Assembly: GCA_945494195.1 (NCBI GenBank)
Contig: CALYVJ010000070.1
Coordinates: forward strand, 1-7,768
DNA length: 7,768 nt
Direction of reading: 5' to 3'
Source of the DNA: an uncultured Selenomonas sp.
Lineage (GTDB): Bacteria > Bacillota > Negativicutes > Selenomonadales > Selenomonadaceae
In this document: one piece after another, positions 1 through 7,363 of the stretch
Numbering within the stretch: position 1 is the first letter of the stretch
Layout of the letters: the number at the start of each line of letters is the position of its first letter
Translations under genes and position numbers: made by a program
Notes under the pieces: generated by a model
What the model saw: the letters and a program-made list of their open reading frames with translations, nothing else
Database searches by the model: none
What the model was told of the DNA's origin: nothing

Positions 1-1
1 T

Positions 2-1204
2 GGCCAATTGGCGGGCTTTCTAGCTTTGCAGGCGGTACAGGCACGACCGATTCTGCTGCATCATGGACTGTCAGAACGTGAGGTGCAGGATATCCTGCAG
101 GACAATCACTTGCAAGGCTTGTTGAAGATTAGCGGCTCCATGGACCCGTCTGAGTTTTCGCTGTCCTTTGAACCGATGGCACAGGATGCGTTCCAACACG
201 AAGCGTTGGATATTTTTGGGGTGCTCAGTTCTGGTTCGACTGGGACGCCAAAGGTCATGTATCGCACGTATGAGAGCTGGGCAGGTTTTTTTCCTGTGCA
301 GAATCCAATTTTTCATGTGAGTCAGGAGACGCGATTGTTTTTGCAGGGGAGTTTGAGCTTTACGGGCAATCTCAATTCGCTGCTCGCGGTCCTCTATGAA
401 GGGGGAAGTCTTATCACAAGTGAGACGATGCACTGCCGCCGCTGGGGAAAGCTTCTGCAAAAATGGGCAGTGGACGTGATTTACCTGATTCCTACGAAAC
501 TGCAACTGCTTTCGGCTGCGCTGAAGGAGTCTTTGCCACAGGTGCAGTCACTGTTTACGGGATCGCAGCTGCTGACTGCGCGCAATATCCGCGATTTGCA
601 GCGGCTTTTGCCGCAGGCAGAACTCATCCTTTACTATGGGGCAAGTGAGCTCAATTATATCACCTATGCAATTTGTAACGAGGCTGATCGTGACAGCCGC
701 AATCTTGGACGGCCGTTCCCAGGAATTGGCGTAACGGTACACGATAGCCTTATCTATGTCGATACACCTTACCATGTGAGCGGCGTGAAGATTCCCTTTT
801 CGGTCAAGGATACGGGCTATCTGAATGAAAAGGGTGAGTTGATTTTTGAAGGACGGCGCGATGCCTGGGTGAATAAGGGCGGCGTTAAAATCAGCACGCT
901 GCGGCTGGAAAATGAACTGCAGGCAGTGGCTGGTATCCGCGAAGCGGTGGTGTTGCCTTGTGCCGATAAGCTGCGTGGCAGTACGTTGGCGGCCTTTATT
1001 GTCCGCGATGAAGGTGCTGAGGAGTCTGTCCTGCGGCAGACAATCCGAAAATCGCTAAAGCCGGTGGAGGTTCCCAGTGTCCTTTGTTTTCTGTCCCAAA
1101 TGCCTTTAAATGACCGTGGCAAGGTAAATCGTCTTGCATTGCGGGAAAAATTGGAAAAATATTTGACAATAAGCGAAAACAATAGTAAAATAAGTGTTAG
1201 TTAA
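2..1204 (+). CDS. AMP-forming acyl-CoA synthetase / adenylate-forming ligase, 5' truncated
   Basis: The frame is open from base 2 to the TAA at 1202-1204, and the start lies outside the window; the first visible residues already resemble the interior of the N-terminal domain. Counting from the TTG at 8, the ANL-superfamily motifs appear in order: the phosphate-binding loop SSGSTGTPK (about 74-82), YYGASE (209-214), DTGYL with the following GRRD hinge (about 268-285), NKGGVKIS, and a C-terminal PLNDRGKVNR whose Lys372 matches the adenylation lysine. Such enzymes activate a carboxylic acid as an acyl-adenylate and pass it to CoA or a carrier-protein thiol. The visible ~400 residues suggest a full length near 450, as in MenE-like or short acyl-CoA ligases. 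The substrate cannot be read from the motifs, so MenE is not asserted. The gene is more AT-rich than the mut genes and lacks an intrinsic terminator of its own, so its transcript may run into the riboswitch leader. Family assignment is firm; substrate is unknown. Confidence 0.88.
   Translation, partial: GQLAGFLALQAVQARPILLHHGLSEREVQDILQDNHLQGLLKISGSMDPSEFSLSFEPMAQDAFQHEALDIFGVLSSGSTGTPKVMYRTYESWAGFFPVQNPIFHVSQETRLFLQGSLSFTGNLNSLLAVLYEGGSLITSETMHCRRWGKLLQKWAVDVIYLIPTKLQLLSAALKESLPQVQSLFTGSQLLTARNIRDLQRLLPQAELILYYGASELNYITYAICNEADRDSRNLGRPFPGIGVTVHDSLIYVDTPYHVSGVKIPFSVKDTGYLNEKGELIFEGRRDAWVNKGGVKISTLRLENELQAVAGIREAVVLPCADKLRGSTLAAFIVRDEGAEESVLRQTIRKSLKPVEVPSVLCFLSQMPLNDRGKVNRLALREKLEKYLTISENNSKISVS
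1163..1191 (+). promoter_or_regulatory. Sigma-70-type promoter for the riboswitch-mut operon
   Basis: A perfect -35 hexamer TTGACA (1163-1168) is followed after exactly 17 bp by TAAAAT (1186-1191), five of six matches to the -10 consensus, in an A-rich stretch. Transcription would start near 1197-1200, just upstream of the cobalamin aptamer. The promoter lies inside the last codons of the upstream ligase gene. It is the best promoter match I saw in the intergenic region and is correctly placed for the leader. Confidence 0.8.
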
Positions 1205-1220
1205 AAAAGAATATCGCGAT

Positions 1221-1384
1221 TGGATCAGGTGTCGCAAGACTTAATAGGGAAGCCGGTAAAATCCGGCGCGGTCCCGCCACTGTAACAGCGAGCGACTCCG
1301 CAGATATGTCACTGGAGAGGGAAAAGCCTCTTTGGGAAGGCGCGGAGGAGCGACGAACTGGAGCCAGGAGAACTGCCTGATTGA
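1221..1384 (+). ncRNA. Adenosylcobalamin (class-I cobalamin) riboswitch aptamer
   Basis: The conserved core is plain: TTAATAGGGAA (1241-1251), then GCCGG (1252-1256) pairing with CCGGC (1263-1267), then the B12 box GCGGTCCCGCCACTGTAA (1268-1285), whose GCGG pairs with CCGC at 1274-1277. Further on are CACTGGAG (1310-1317), the helix AGAGG/CCTCT (1316-1320 with 1327-1331), GGGAAGG (1334-1340) and the closing box GAGCCAGGAGAACTGCC (1361-1377). Stem P1 forms between ATCAGG (1224-1229) and CCTGAT (1376-1381). The long peripheral arm and full set of boxes indicate the AdoCbl-selective class. It sits about 25 nt after the predicted transcription start and about 365 nt before the mutA start codon. 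Confidence 0.95.
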
Positions 1385-1446
1385 CGATCACCGTTTGACC
1401 TGCGAGCGATGGGGATGGGGATCTTGGACGATTTGGTTTAGAAAGA

Positions 1447-1464
1447 GTCAGGCGTTTACCTGAC
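1447..1464 (+). promoter_or_regulatory. Hairpin downstream of the aptamer, possible switch element
   Basis: GTCAGG (1447-1452) and CCTGAC (1459-1464) form a perfect 6-bp stem with loop CGTTTA. The 5' arm could instead pair with the 3' strand of riboswitch stem P1: 1374-1382 with 1446-1454 gives nine pairs including two G-U. The two structures exclude each other, so this hairpin is a plausible relay between ligand binding and the downstream structure. That role is inferred from complementarity only. Confidence 0.5.
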
Positions 1465-1467
1465 CAT

Positions 1468-1626
1468 TAGAACTGAATGTTTTTCAAGATGAGCCTATTT
1501 CCGCACGCAGCAGGGAATGGGCTCATTGTGGTATGTATTCTCGCTGTTCTTGACTTTAGGCGAAAGGTTTTTCCTCATGGAATCTTCTGTGGGGAAGAAA
1601 TTGCTCATACATTTCATTCAGTTCTA
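1468..1626 (+). ncRNA. Structured leader domain closed by a 12-bp helix, unknown family
   Basis: TAGAACTGAATG (1468-1479) is the exact reverse complement of CATTCAGTTCTA (1615-1626), giving an uninterrupted 12-bp closing helix 135 nt apart. Inside it lies a 15-bp hairpin, 1488-1502 with 1513-1527, in which every position pairs (three G-U), with a 10-nt loop. A second inner hairpin pairs 1568-1576 with 1591-1599 (nine pairs, two G-U). Together they form a multibranch RNA domain between the aptamer and the terminator. I do not recognise it as a known RNA family. Because both ends read TA, it could alternatively be a small inserted inverted-repeat element (MITE-like) of the type that targets TA. 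Confidence 0.6.
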
Positions 1627-1633
1627 TGTATTG

Positions 1634-1655
1634 GCTGCCTTTGTTGCAGCAAGGG
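1634..1655 (+). promoter_or_regulatory. Candidate antiterminator hairpin(s) overlapping the terminator
   Basis: CCTTTG (1638-1643) can pair with CAAGGG (1650-1655), with one G-U. This would take up the first bases of the terminator's 5' arm (1651-1662). An alternative local stem, GCTGC/GCAGC (1634-1638 with 1646-1650), uses overlapping bases without blocking the terminator. The short helix is much weaker than the 12-bp terminator stem, so it may act only as a transient folding intermediate. Role inferred. Confidence 0.35.
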
Positions 1656-1692
1656 TCTCGATTTGTGGAAGGATCGAGACCCTTCTTTTTTT
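1651..1692 (+). terminator. Intrinsic terminator, riboswitch expression platform
   Basis: AAGGGTCTCGAT (1651-1662) and ATCGAGACCCTT (1673-1684) form a perfect 12-bp stem with a 10-nt loop, followed by C and seven T (1686-1692). It is a classic Rho-independent terminator lying 57 bases before the mutA start codon, in the leader of its own operon, so it must be bypassed for expression. This strongly suggests regulated attenuation by the upstream riboswitch. It would also stop read-through from the upstream ligase gene. Confidence 0.92.
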
Positions 1693-1732
1693 GCCTGGGC
1701 GGATGAAATGGAGCATATATTATTCTACCTTT

Positions 1733-1740
1733 AAAGGGGG
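1733..1740 (+). promoter_or_regulatory. mutA ribosome binding site that decides the start
   Basis: AAAGGGGG lies 8 nt before the ATG at 1749 but only 2 nt before an in-frame ATG at 1743. The spacing favours 1749, so the protein starts MSNETK rather than MYMSNETK. Confidence 0.75.
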
Positions 1741-1748
1741 AAATGTAT

Positions 1749-3944
1749 ATGAGTAATGAAACAAAGACACAGGCAGAGTCGGAACTCGACCTGCAGGCCA
1801 TCCTGAAGAAGGCCGAGCAGCAGACCGAGTTCCCCGATGTCCCGCTCGACGAATTCACGCCGCCGACGTACGAAGAGTGGAAGGAGAACTGTATCACGCT
1901 CCTGAAGGGAGCACCCTTTGAGAAGAAGATGTTCACCAAGACCTACGAGGGAATCACCTTCGATCCGATGTACTTCCGCAATACCACCGAGGAAATCCTT
2001 CCACGCACGTCTTTCCCCGGCATGGATGATTTCCTGCGCGGCTCGCGTCCCAATGGCTATATCAAGTCGCCTTGGGGGATCGCCCAGGCCTGCGACGAGA
2101 CGATGCCGGCGGAGAACAATGAGCTGCTGAAATACGAGCTGGAAAAAGGCTCGACAATCTATCACATCAAACTTGACCAGTCAACCTTGACCGGTCAGGA
2201 TGCACGCAAGGCGGAAAAGCCGGGTGATGAGGGCTGCAGCGTAACGACGCTGGACGATATGCATGTACTGCTCGATGGACTCAAGCTCGACGAGCAGCCG
2301 CTCTACCTCTATGCCGGCCAGACGGCACTGCCGCTACTGGCGATGGTGGCGGCTGTGCGCCGGGCATCGGGGAAAGACATGCAGGCGGTCCGCGGCGTTA
2401 TCGGTGCTGATCCCATTGGCGAGCTGGCCGAGCGGGGAACCCTGTCGGCAGCCCTCAGCGACCGCTATGACGAAATGGCGGAGTGCGCCAAATGGGCAGT
2501 CGCCAATGCGCCGGGGTTACGCACCATCATGGTTCGCAGCGACGTATACAGCCGTGGCGGTGCCAGCGATATCCAGGAGGCATCCTATACAATCGATACG
2601 GCGGTCACCTATCTGCGGGAGCTGCAGAAACGGGGGCTCTCCATTGATGAGGTGGCCAGCCAGATCATGTTCGGTTTTTCGATGGGGGCCAATTTCTTCC
2701 TGCAGATTGCGAAGCTCCGCGCGATGCGGCCCATCTGGGCGCAGATCATCGCGGCCTTTGGCGCCAGTACCGAGTCCCAGCGCATGCATGTCCATGCCCG
2801 GCCGGCATTGTTCTTCAAGACGGTCTATGATCCCTATGTTAATATGCTGCGCAACACGACAGAAATCTTTTCGGGGGTTGTCGGCGGTATCGATTCCTTC
2901 GAGAACGCGCCCTTCGACGAGCCGATTCGCAAGGGGGATGTGTTCTCGCGCCGCATCGCCCGCAATGTACAGGTTATCCTGCAGGAGGAGTTCGGTCTGC
3001 TGCAGCCGATTGACCCCGCCGGCGGTTCCTGGGCAGTGGAGACGCTGACGAAACAGGTCAAGGAAAAGATCTGGGAGGCCTTCCAGACGGTGGAGGGCGC
3101 AGGCGGCATTGTCGAGGCACTGAAGGCGGATAAGCCCCAGCAGGCCATCGGCGAAGTGCTGGCCGAGCGGTTCAAGAACGCAGAGCTTAGGCGCGACCGC
3201 ATTGTCGGCAACAATATGTATCCGAATATGACGGAGAAACTCCTCGACCCGCGCACGGAGGATTGGGCCGAGAACAAGAAACAGCGCACCCAGGCCATCG
3301 AAGCGTATCTGGCCGATATCGACGGCAAGTACCGCGAGGAGAAGCTGGCGGCCCTGACGGCGGCAGAGACTGACCGCGTAACGGCGGCCATCGCGGCGGC
3401 TGAGGCTGGCGCGACCCTGCCAGAGCTTTGGGCTGCACTGCCGAATTCTGGGGAGGCGCCGCGCGTCGGGAAAATCGCGCCCCACCGCTGGAGCGAGCGC
3501 TTTGAGGCCCTGCGCCAGCGCACGGAAAAATACCGTGAGGAGAAAGGGGACAACGTGCGCGTATTCCTGGCCAATATGGGGCCAATCCCGCAGCACAAGG
3601 CAAGGGCAGATTTCACCACGGGCTTTTTGCAGGTCGGTGCCTTCGAGGTGCTGCGCAACGATGGCTTCCAGACGACGGACGAGGCTGCTGCTGCTGCCGC
3701 TGAATCCGGGGCCGATGCCGTGGTCATCTGCTCCACCGATGCCACCTATCCGGAAATCGTTCCCGATTTAGCCCCGAAACTTCATAAGGCGCTGCCAGCG
3801 GCAACGGTCTATCTGGCCGGTACTGCACCGAAAGATTTGCTCGAAACGTATAACGAGGCGGGCATTGATGACTATATTTCGGTACGGGCCAATTGTTACA
3901 AAATCCTGCAGTTCCTGCAGCAGAAGAAAGGAATGATGGCATAA
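1749..3944 (+). CDS. mutA: Methylmalonyl-CoA mutase small (beta) subunit
   Basis: This 731-residue protein is the non-catalytic partner of MutB in the heterodimeric AdoCbl-dependent mutase that interconverts succinyl-CoA and (R)-methylmalonyl-CoA in the cytoplasm. The N-terminal linker and TIM-barrel part carry family stretches such as [45 protein letters not shown] and [11 protein letters not shown]. The C-terminal flavodoxin-like domain (about 602-731) has [11 protein letters not shown] where MutB has [11 protein letters not shown], so the Asp, His and Gly of the B12-ligand motif are Ile613, Gln615 and Ala618. It therefore should not bind cobalamin, as is known for small subunits. It is longer than the roughly 640-residue propionibacterial MutA; an Ala/Glu-rich, probably helical linker between barrel and C-terminal domain accounts for part of this. 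The stop codon shares a base with the mutB start, which suggests translational coupling and equal synthesis. Expression is expected to depend on the upstream riboswitch and terminator. Confidence 0.95.
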   Translation: MSNETKTQAESELDLQAILKKAEQQTEFPDVPLDEFTPPTYEEWKENCITLLKGAPFEKKMFTKTYEGITFDPMYFRNTTEEILPRTSFPGMDDFLRGSRPNGYIKSPWGIAQACDETMPAENNELLKYELEKGSTIYHIKLDQSTLTGQDARKAEKPGDEGCSVTTLDDMHVLLDGLKLDEQPLYLYAGQTALPLLAMVAAVRRASGKDMQAVRGVIGADPIGELAERGTLSAALSDRYDEMAECAKWAVANAPGLRTIMVRSDVYSRGGASDIQEASYTIDTAVTYLRELQKRGLSIDEVASQIMFGFSMGANFFLQIAKLRAMRPIWAQIIAAFGASTESQRMHVHARPALFFKTVYDPYVNMLRNTTEIFSGVVGGIDSFENAPFDEPIRKGDVFSRRIARNVQVILQEEFGLLQPIDPAGGSWAVETLTKQVKEKIWEAFQTVEGAGGIVEALKADKPQQAIGEVLAERFKNAELRRDRIVGNNMYPNMTEKLLDPRTEDWAENKKQRTQAIEAYLADIDGKYREEKLAALTAAETDRVTAAIAAAEAGATLPELWAALPNSGEAPRVGKIAPHRWSERFEALRQRTEKYREEKGDNVRVFLANMGPIPQHKARADFTTGFLQVGAFEVLRNDGFQTTDEAAAAAAESGADAVVICSTDATYPEIVPDLAPKLHKALPAATVYLAGTAPKDLLETYNEAGIDDYISVRANCYKILQFLQQKKGMMA

Positions 3945-6145
3945 TGGCAGCGTTCAAGAATCCGGATTTTACGAGCATGAATCTGCGGGAAGCGCCGCAG
4001 CACACGAAAGAAGAATGGCAGAAACTCTTTGAAGAGCAGGTCAGCGCCAGCTACGATGAGATGACCGCGCGCACGATGGAACATATTCCTGTAAAGCCGT
4101 TTTACAATCATGAGGAATACGACCATATGAATCATCTCGATTTTGCCAGTGGCATTCCGCCCTGCCTGCGCGGACCGTATTCGACGATGTACGTATTCCG
4201 TCCCTGGACCGTCCGTCAGTATGCAGGCTTTTCGACGGCGGAGGAATCCAATGCGTTCTACCGCCGCAACTTGGCTGCCGGCCAGAAGGGCCTCTCGATT
4301 GCCTTCGATTTGCCGACCCATCGCGGCTACGATGCCGACAACCCGCGTGTGCTCGGCGATGTGGGCAAGGCCGGCGTTTCGGTTTGCTCGATGCTCGATA
4401 TGAACATCCTGTTCTCGGGCATCCCTCTCGACCAGATGTCGGTATCCATGACGATGAACGGCGCCGTGCTGCCGATCCTGGCGTTCTATATCCAGTCCGG
4501 TATCGAGCAGGGGGTTGACAAGTCAATCATGGCGGGCACCATCCAGAACGATATCCTCAAGGAATTTATGGTACGCAACACCTATATCTATCCGCCGGAC
4601 ATGTCCATGCGCATCATCGGCGATATCTTCGAATATACGACGAAGAACATGCCGAAGTTCAACAGCATTTCGATTTCGGGCTACCACATGCAGGAAGCCG
4701 GGGCTACGGCCGATATCGAGCTGGGCTACACGCTGGCAGATGGTCTCGAGTACCTGCGCACAGGTATCAATGCCGGACTGGCCGTCGATGCCTTTGCAAA
4801 GCGCCTGTCGTTCTTCTGGGCCATCGGCAAGAACTACTTCATGGAAGTGGCCAAGATGCGGGCGGCGCGTGTACTCTGGGCCAAGATTGTCAAGTCGTTT
4901 GGCGCCGAGAATCCAAAATCCATGGCACTGCGCACGCACTGCCAGACCTCTGGCTGGTCGCTGACGGCGCAGGACCCGTTCAACAACATTTCGCGTACCT
5001 GCATGGAGGCTATGGGCGCGGCTCTTGGCCATACGCAGTCGCTGCATACCAATGCACTGGATGAGGCCATCGCGCTGCCGACGGACTTCTCGGCCCGTAT
5101 TGCGCGCAATACGCAGCTCTACATTCAGGATGAGACGCGGGTCTGCAAGATTATCGATCCGTGGGGCGGCTCGTACTATGTCGAGGCTTTGACCAATGAA
5201 ATCATCCGCCGGGCCTGGGCCCATATCCAGGAGGTCGAGTCGCTGGGCGGCATGGCCAAGGCCATCAGCACGGGGTTGCCGAAGATGCGCATCGAGGAGG
5301 CCGCGGCCCGCCGGCAGGCCAGAATCGACTCGGGCAATGAAACCATCGTGGGCCTCAATAAATACCGCCTTGACAAGGAAGATCCGCTCGAAATCCTCGC
5401 GATTGATAATACGGCCGTACGTCAGGCGCAGATCGAGCGGCTCGAAAAATGCCGCCTCGAGCGCAACGACGACGATGTGCGCCGCGCGCTCGAGGCCATC
5501 ACGAAGGCGGCAGACAGCCGCGACAACGGCAACCTGCTGGAATGCGCCGTCGAAGCTGCCCGGGTGCGCTGTACGCTCGGCGAGATTTCCGATGCGGTCG
5601 AGAAGGTTTCGGGACGCTACCAGGCCGTCATCCATACGATTTCGGGCGTCTATTCGTCGGAATTCACGAATAAGAGCGCGCTTGAAAAAGCCCGCCATAT
5701 GGCTGATGAATTCGAGGAACTCACGGGGCGCCGACCGCGTATCTTTGTCGCCAAGATGGGTCAGGATGGCCATGACCGCGGCCAGAAAGTCATTGCGTCA
5801 AGCTTTGCGGATATGGGCTGGGATGTCGATGTCGGGCCGCTGTTCCAGACGCCGGAAGAGACCGCCCAGGATGCCGTCGATAACGATGTGCACATGGTCG
5901 GCTTCAGCTCGCTGGCAGCGGGGCACAATACGCTCTTGCCGCAGCTCGTCGAGGAGCTCAAGAAACTCGGCCGCGAGGATATCATGGTCGCCATCGGCGG
6001 CGTAATCCCCGTGCAGGATTACGATTTCCTTTACGAGCATGGGGCAGTGGCCATCTTTGCGCCGGGCACGAACATCCCGGAGGCTGGTTGCAAGCTGCTG
6101 ACGCTGCTCATCGACCGGGCGAAAGAAGAGCTCGCAGAAGCATAG
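3944..6145 (+). CDS. mutB: Methylmalonyl-CoA mutase large (alpha) catalytic subunit
   Basis: The 733-residue catalytic subunit binds AdoCbl and carries out the radical carbon-skeleton rearrangement between succinyl-CoA and (R)-methylmalonyl-CoA. The barrel contains [16 protein letters not shown] with Tyr93 (Tyr89 in the Propionibacterium enzyme), Arg211 in [10 protein letters not shown], and the SGYHMQEAG pair Tyr247/His248 (Tyr243/His244). The B12 domain (about 597-733) has the base-off/His-on motif DGHDRG with Asp608 and axial ligand His610, then SSLAAGH from Ser655 and GGVIP from Gly685, at the same numbers as the propionibacterial protein. All key residues I could place are intact, so it should be active. 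The start at 3944 gives TAATG overlap with mutA; AAAGGA (3927-3932) is its ribosome binding site. A longer in-frame TTG at 3893 would lie inside mutA and lacks support. meaB follows after 13 bases. Confidence 0.98.
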   Translation: MAAFKNPDFTSMNLREAPQHTKEEWQKLFEEQVSASYDEMTARTMEHIPVKPFYNHEEYDHMNHLDFASGIPPCLRGPYSTMYVFRPWTVRQYAGFSTAEESNAFYRRNLAAGQKGLSIAFDLPTHRGYDADNPRVLGDVGKAGVSVCSMLDMNILFSGIPLDQMSVSMTMNGAVLPILAFYIQSGIEQGVDKSIMAGTIQNDILKEFMVRNTYIYPPDMSMRIIGDIFEYTTKNMPKFNSISISGYHMQEAGATADIELGYTLADGLEYLRTGINAGLAVDAFAKRLSFFWAIGKNYFMEVAKMRAARVLWAKIVKSFGAENPKSMALRTHCQTSGWSLTAQDPFNNISRTCMEAMGAALGHTQSLHTNALDEAIALPTDFSARIARNTQLYIQDETRVCKIIDPWGGSYYVEALTNEIIRRAWAHIQEVESLGGMAKAISTGLPKMRIEEAAARRQARIDSGNETIVGLNKYRLDKEDPLEILAIDNTAVRQAQIERLEKCRLERNDDDVRRALEAITKAADSRDNGNLLECAVEAARVRCTLGEISDAVEKVSGRYQAVIHTISGVYSSEFTNKSALEKARHMADEFEELTGRRPRIFVAKMGQDGHDRGQKVIASSFADMGWDVDVGPLFQTPEETAQDAVDNDVHMVGFSSLAAGHNTLLPQLVEELKKLGREDIMVAIGGVIPVQDYDFLYEHGAVAIFAPGTNIPEAGCKLLTLLIDRAKEELAEA

Positions 6146-6150
6146 GGAGG
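6144..6150 (+). promoter_or_regulatory. meaB ribosome binding site
   Basis: AGGGAGG overlaps the last bases of the mutB stop codon and lies 8 nt before the ATG at 6159. It fixes the upstream start of meaB, and with it the long N-terminal extension, against an internal ATG at 6321 that has no comparable site. Confidence 0.85.
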
Positions 6151-6158
6151 TAATACGC

Positions 6159-7361
6159 ATGGCACAGAAATATTCGGTCAGCAAACCGAGCTGGGTGCCA
6201 GAAGAAAAGGATGAGAAATTTGCCTGCTCAGTCATGGGCGGCATCGAAGGCATCAAGGATACGACCGTCGGCAATATCAATCCGGCCATCCAAAGCGGCA
6301 GGCGAAAGCCCAAGCGGCGCATGGTGCTGACCGAGGATGAATATGTCGAGGGCGTAGCAAACGGCGACCGCATGACGCTTTCGCGGGCCATCACGCTGAT
6401 TGAAAGCAACAGTCCACGGCATTTTAAAAAGGCGCAGCGCGTGCTCCAGCGGCTCCTGCCGCGTACAGGCAAGGCCCTGCGCATCGGCATCACGGGCGTT
6501 CCCGGGGCCGGCAAGAGCACGATGATCGAGGCGCTAGGCAATATGCTCTGCGATGCGGGGCATCGTGTGGCAATCCTAACGGTTGATCCGACAAGCTCGG
6601 TTACGAAAGGCTCGATTCTTGGCGACAAGACGCGCATGGGGACGCTCTCACGCCGACTCGAGGCTTTTATCCGCCCGTCGCCGGCGGGCGGGACACTGGG
6701 GGGAGTGGCCCGCAAGAGCCGTGAGACTATGCTGATGTGTGAAGCTGCCGGGTATGACATCATCCTCATCGAGACCGTAGGCGTCGGCCAGTCAGAAACG
6801 ACGGTGCGGTCGATGGTGGATTTCTTCATGCTCGTGGTGCTTACTGGTGCTGGCGATGAACTGCAAGGAATCAAAAAAGGCATCATGGAACTTGCCGATG
6901 CCATCGTCATCAACAAGGCCGATGGCGATAACCTCGTCAAGGCCAAGGTGGCTCGCGGCGAATTCGAGCGCATGATCGAATACATCCGCCCGGCTACTCC
7001 AGGCTGGCCCACCCATGCCTATCTGGCATCGGCCATCGAAAAGACCGGTCTCAAGGAACTTTGGGAGGTCATGCAGGCCTTTGAGCAGATGACCAAGAAA
7101 AGCGGTGTTTTCCAAAAGCGTCGCGATGGCCAGCTGCTCGACTGGATGCACAGCATGATCGATGAGCATCTGCACAACCTGTTCCTCGAAGATCCGGTCA
7201 TCAAGGGCCGGATGCCCGAGGTAAAGGACGCGGTTCTTGACGGCACGATTTCGCCGACGCAGGCAGTGGCCGAGCTCATCGGCATGTTTGATGTACAGCG
7301 GGCGGCCGCAAGGCAGGACGATTTGTTCCATCCGCGCGAAGGCAAAGGAGGCGAGCGCTAG
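6159..7361 (+). CDS. meaB: MeaB/ArgK-family G3E GTPase, methylmalonyl-CoA mutase chaperone
   Basis: MeaB proteins bind the mutase, use GTP to gate AdoCbl delivery and protect the enzyme from inactivation during turnover. Motifs are intact: P-loop GVPGAGKST (113-121), VDPTSS (142-147), GDKTRM (155-160), ETVGVGQSE (205-213) and base-recognition NKAD (252-255). The C-terminal part (about 280-380) contains the helical dimerisation region typical of the family. At 400 residues it is longer than usual MeaB (about 320-340). The excess is mainly a polar N-terminal segment of about 60 residues with one cysteine (Cys23) and a basic patch GRRKPKRR (47-54), before the family's usual start near EYVEGVANGDR. 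Its position directly after mutB is the standard arrangement and fixes the partner. The older name ArgK (arginine/ornithine kinase) is misleading for this family. Confidence 0.95.
   Translation: MAQKYSVSKPSWVPEEKDEKFACSVMGGIEGIKDTTVGNINPAIQSGRRKPKRRMVLTEDEYVEGVANGDRMTLSRAITLIESNSPRHFKKAQRVLQRLLPRTGKALRIGITGVPGAGKSTMIEALGNMLCDAGHRVAILTVDPTSSVTKGSILGDKTRMGTLSRRLEAFIRPSPAGGTLGGVARKSRETMLMCEAAGYDIILIETVGVGQSETTVRSMVDFFMLVVLTGAGDELQGIKKGIMELADAIVINKADGDNLVKAKVARGEFERMIEYIRPATPGWPTHAYLASAIEKTGLKELWEVMQAFEQMTKKSGVFQKRRDGQLLDWMHSMIDEHLHNLFLEDPVIKGRMPEVKDAVLDGTISPTQAVAELIGMFDVQRAAARQDDLFHPREGKGGER
7346..7351 (+). promoter_or_regulatory. Ribosome binding site of the MsrA-like gene, inside meaB
   Basis: AGGAGG lies within the last codons of meaB, 12 nt before the ATG at 7364. 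The spacing is slightly long, but no better start is visible, and the protein matches the family from its first residues. Confidence 0.65.
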
Positions 7362-7363
7362 GC

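Noticed and set aside
1488..1527. 15-bp hairpin as a second terminator
   Set aside because: It is strong, but the following bases (GTGGTATG) contain no T-run, so it does not fit an intrinsic terminator.
1447..1527. EutV/ANTAR-type dual hairpin antiterminator
   Set aside because: The two hairpin loops (CGTTTA and a 10-nt loop) do not fit the six-base loop pattern with A at 1 and G at 4 known for ANTAR targets.
1691..1721. A second promoter after the terminator (TTGCCT, 19 bp, TATATT)
   Set aside because: The -10 is acceptable, but the -35 matches poorly and the spacing is long. It would allow riboswitch-independent expression, but I cannot support it.
1743..1748. mutA start at the first ATG (1743)
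   Set aside because: It lies only 2 nt after the G-run of the ribosome binding site; the ATG at 1749 has correct spacing.
1477..1756. Two overlapping open frames in the leader (85 and 79 codons)
   Set aside because: Neither start has a ribosome binding site, both run through the terminator hairpin, and the composition is explained by the paired RNA structure.
3893..3943. mutB start at TTG 3893
   Set aside because: It would overlap mutA by 52 bases; the ATG at 3944 gives the usual N-terminus and has AAAGGA upstream.
4523..7012. Long antisense open frames opposite mutB and meaB (416 and 404 codons)
   Set aside because: They lack recognisable motifs and arise from the GC-rich third-position bias of the true genes on the plus strand.
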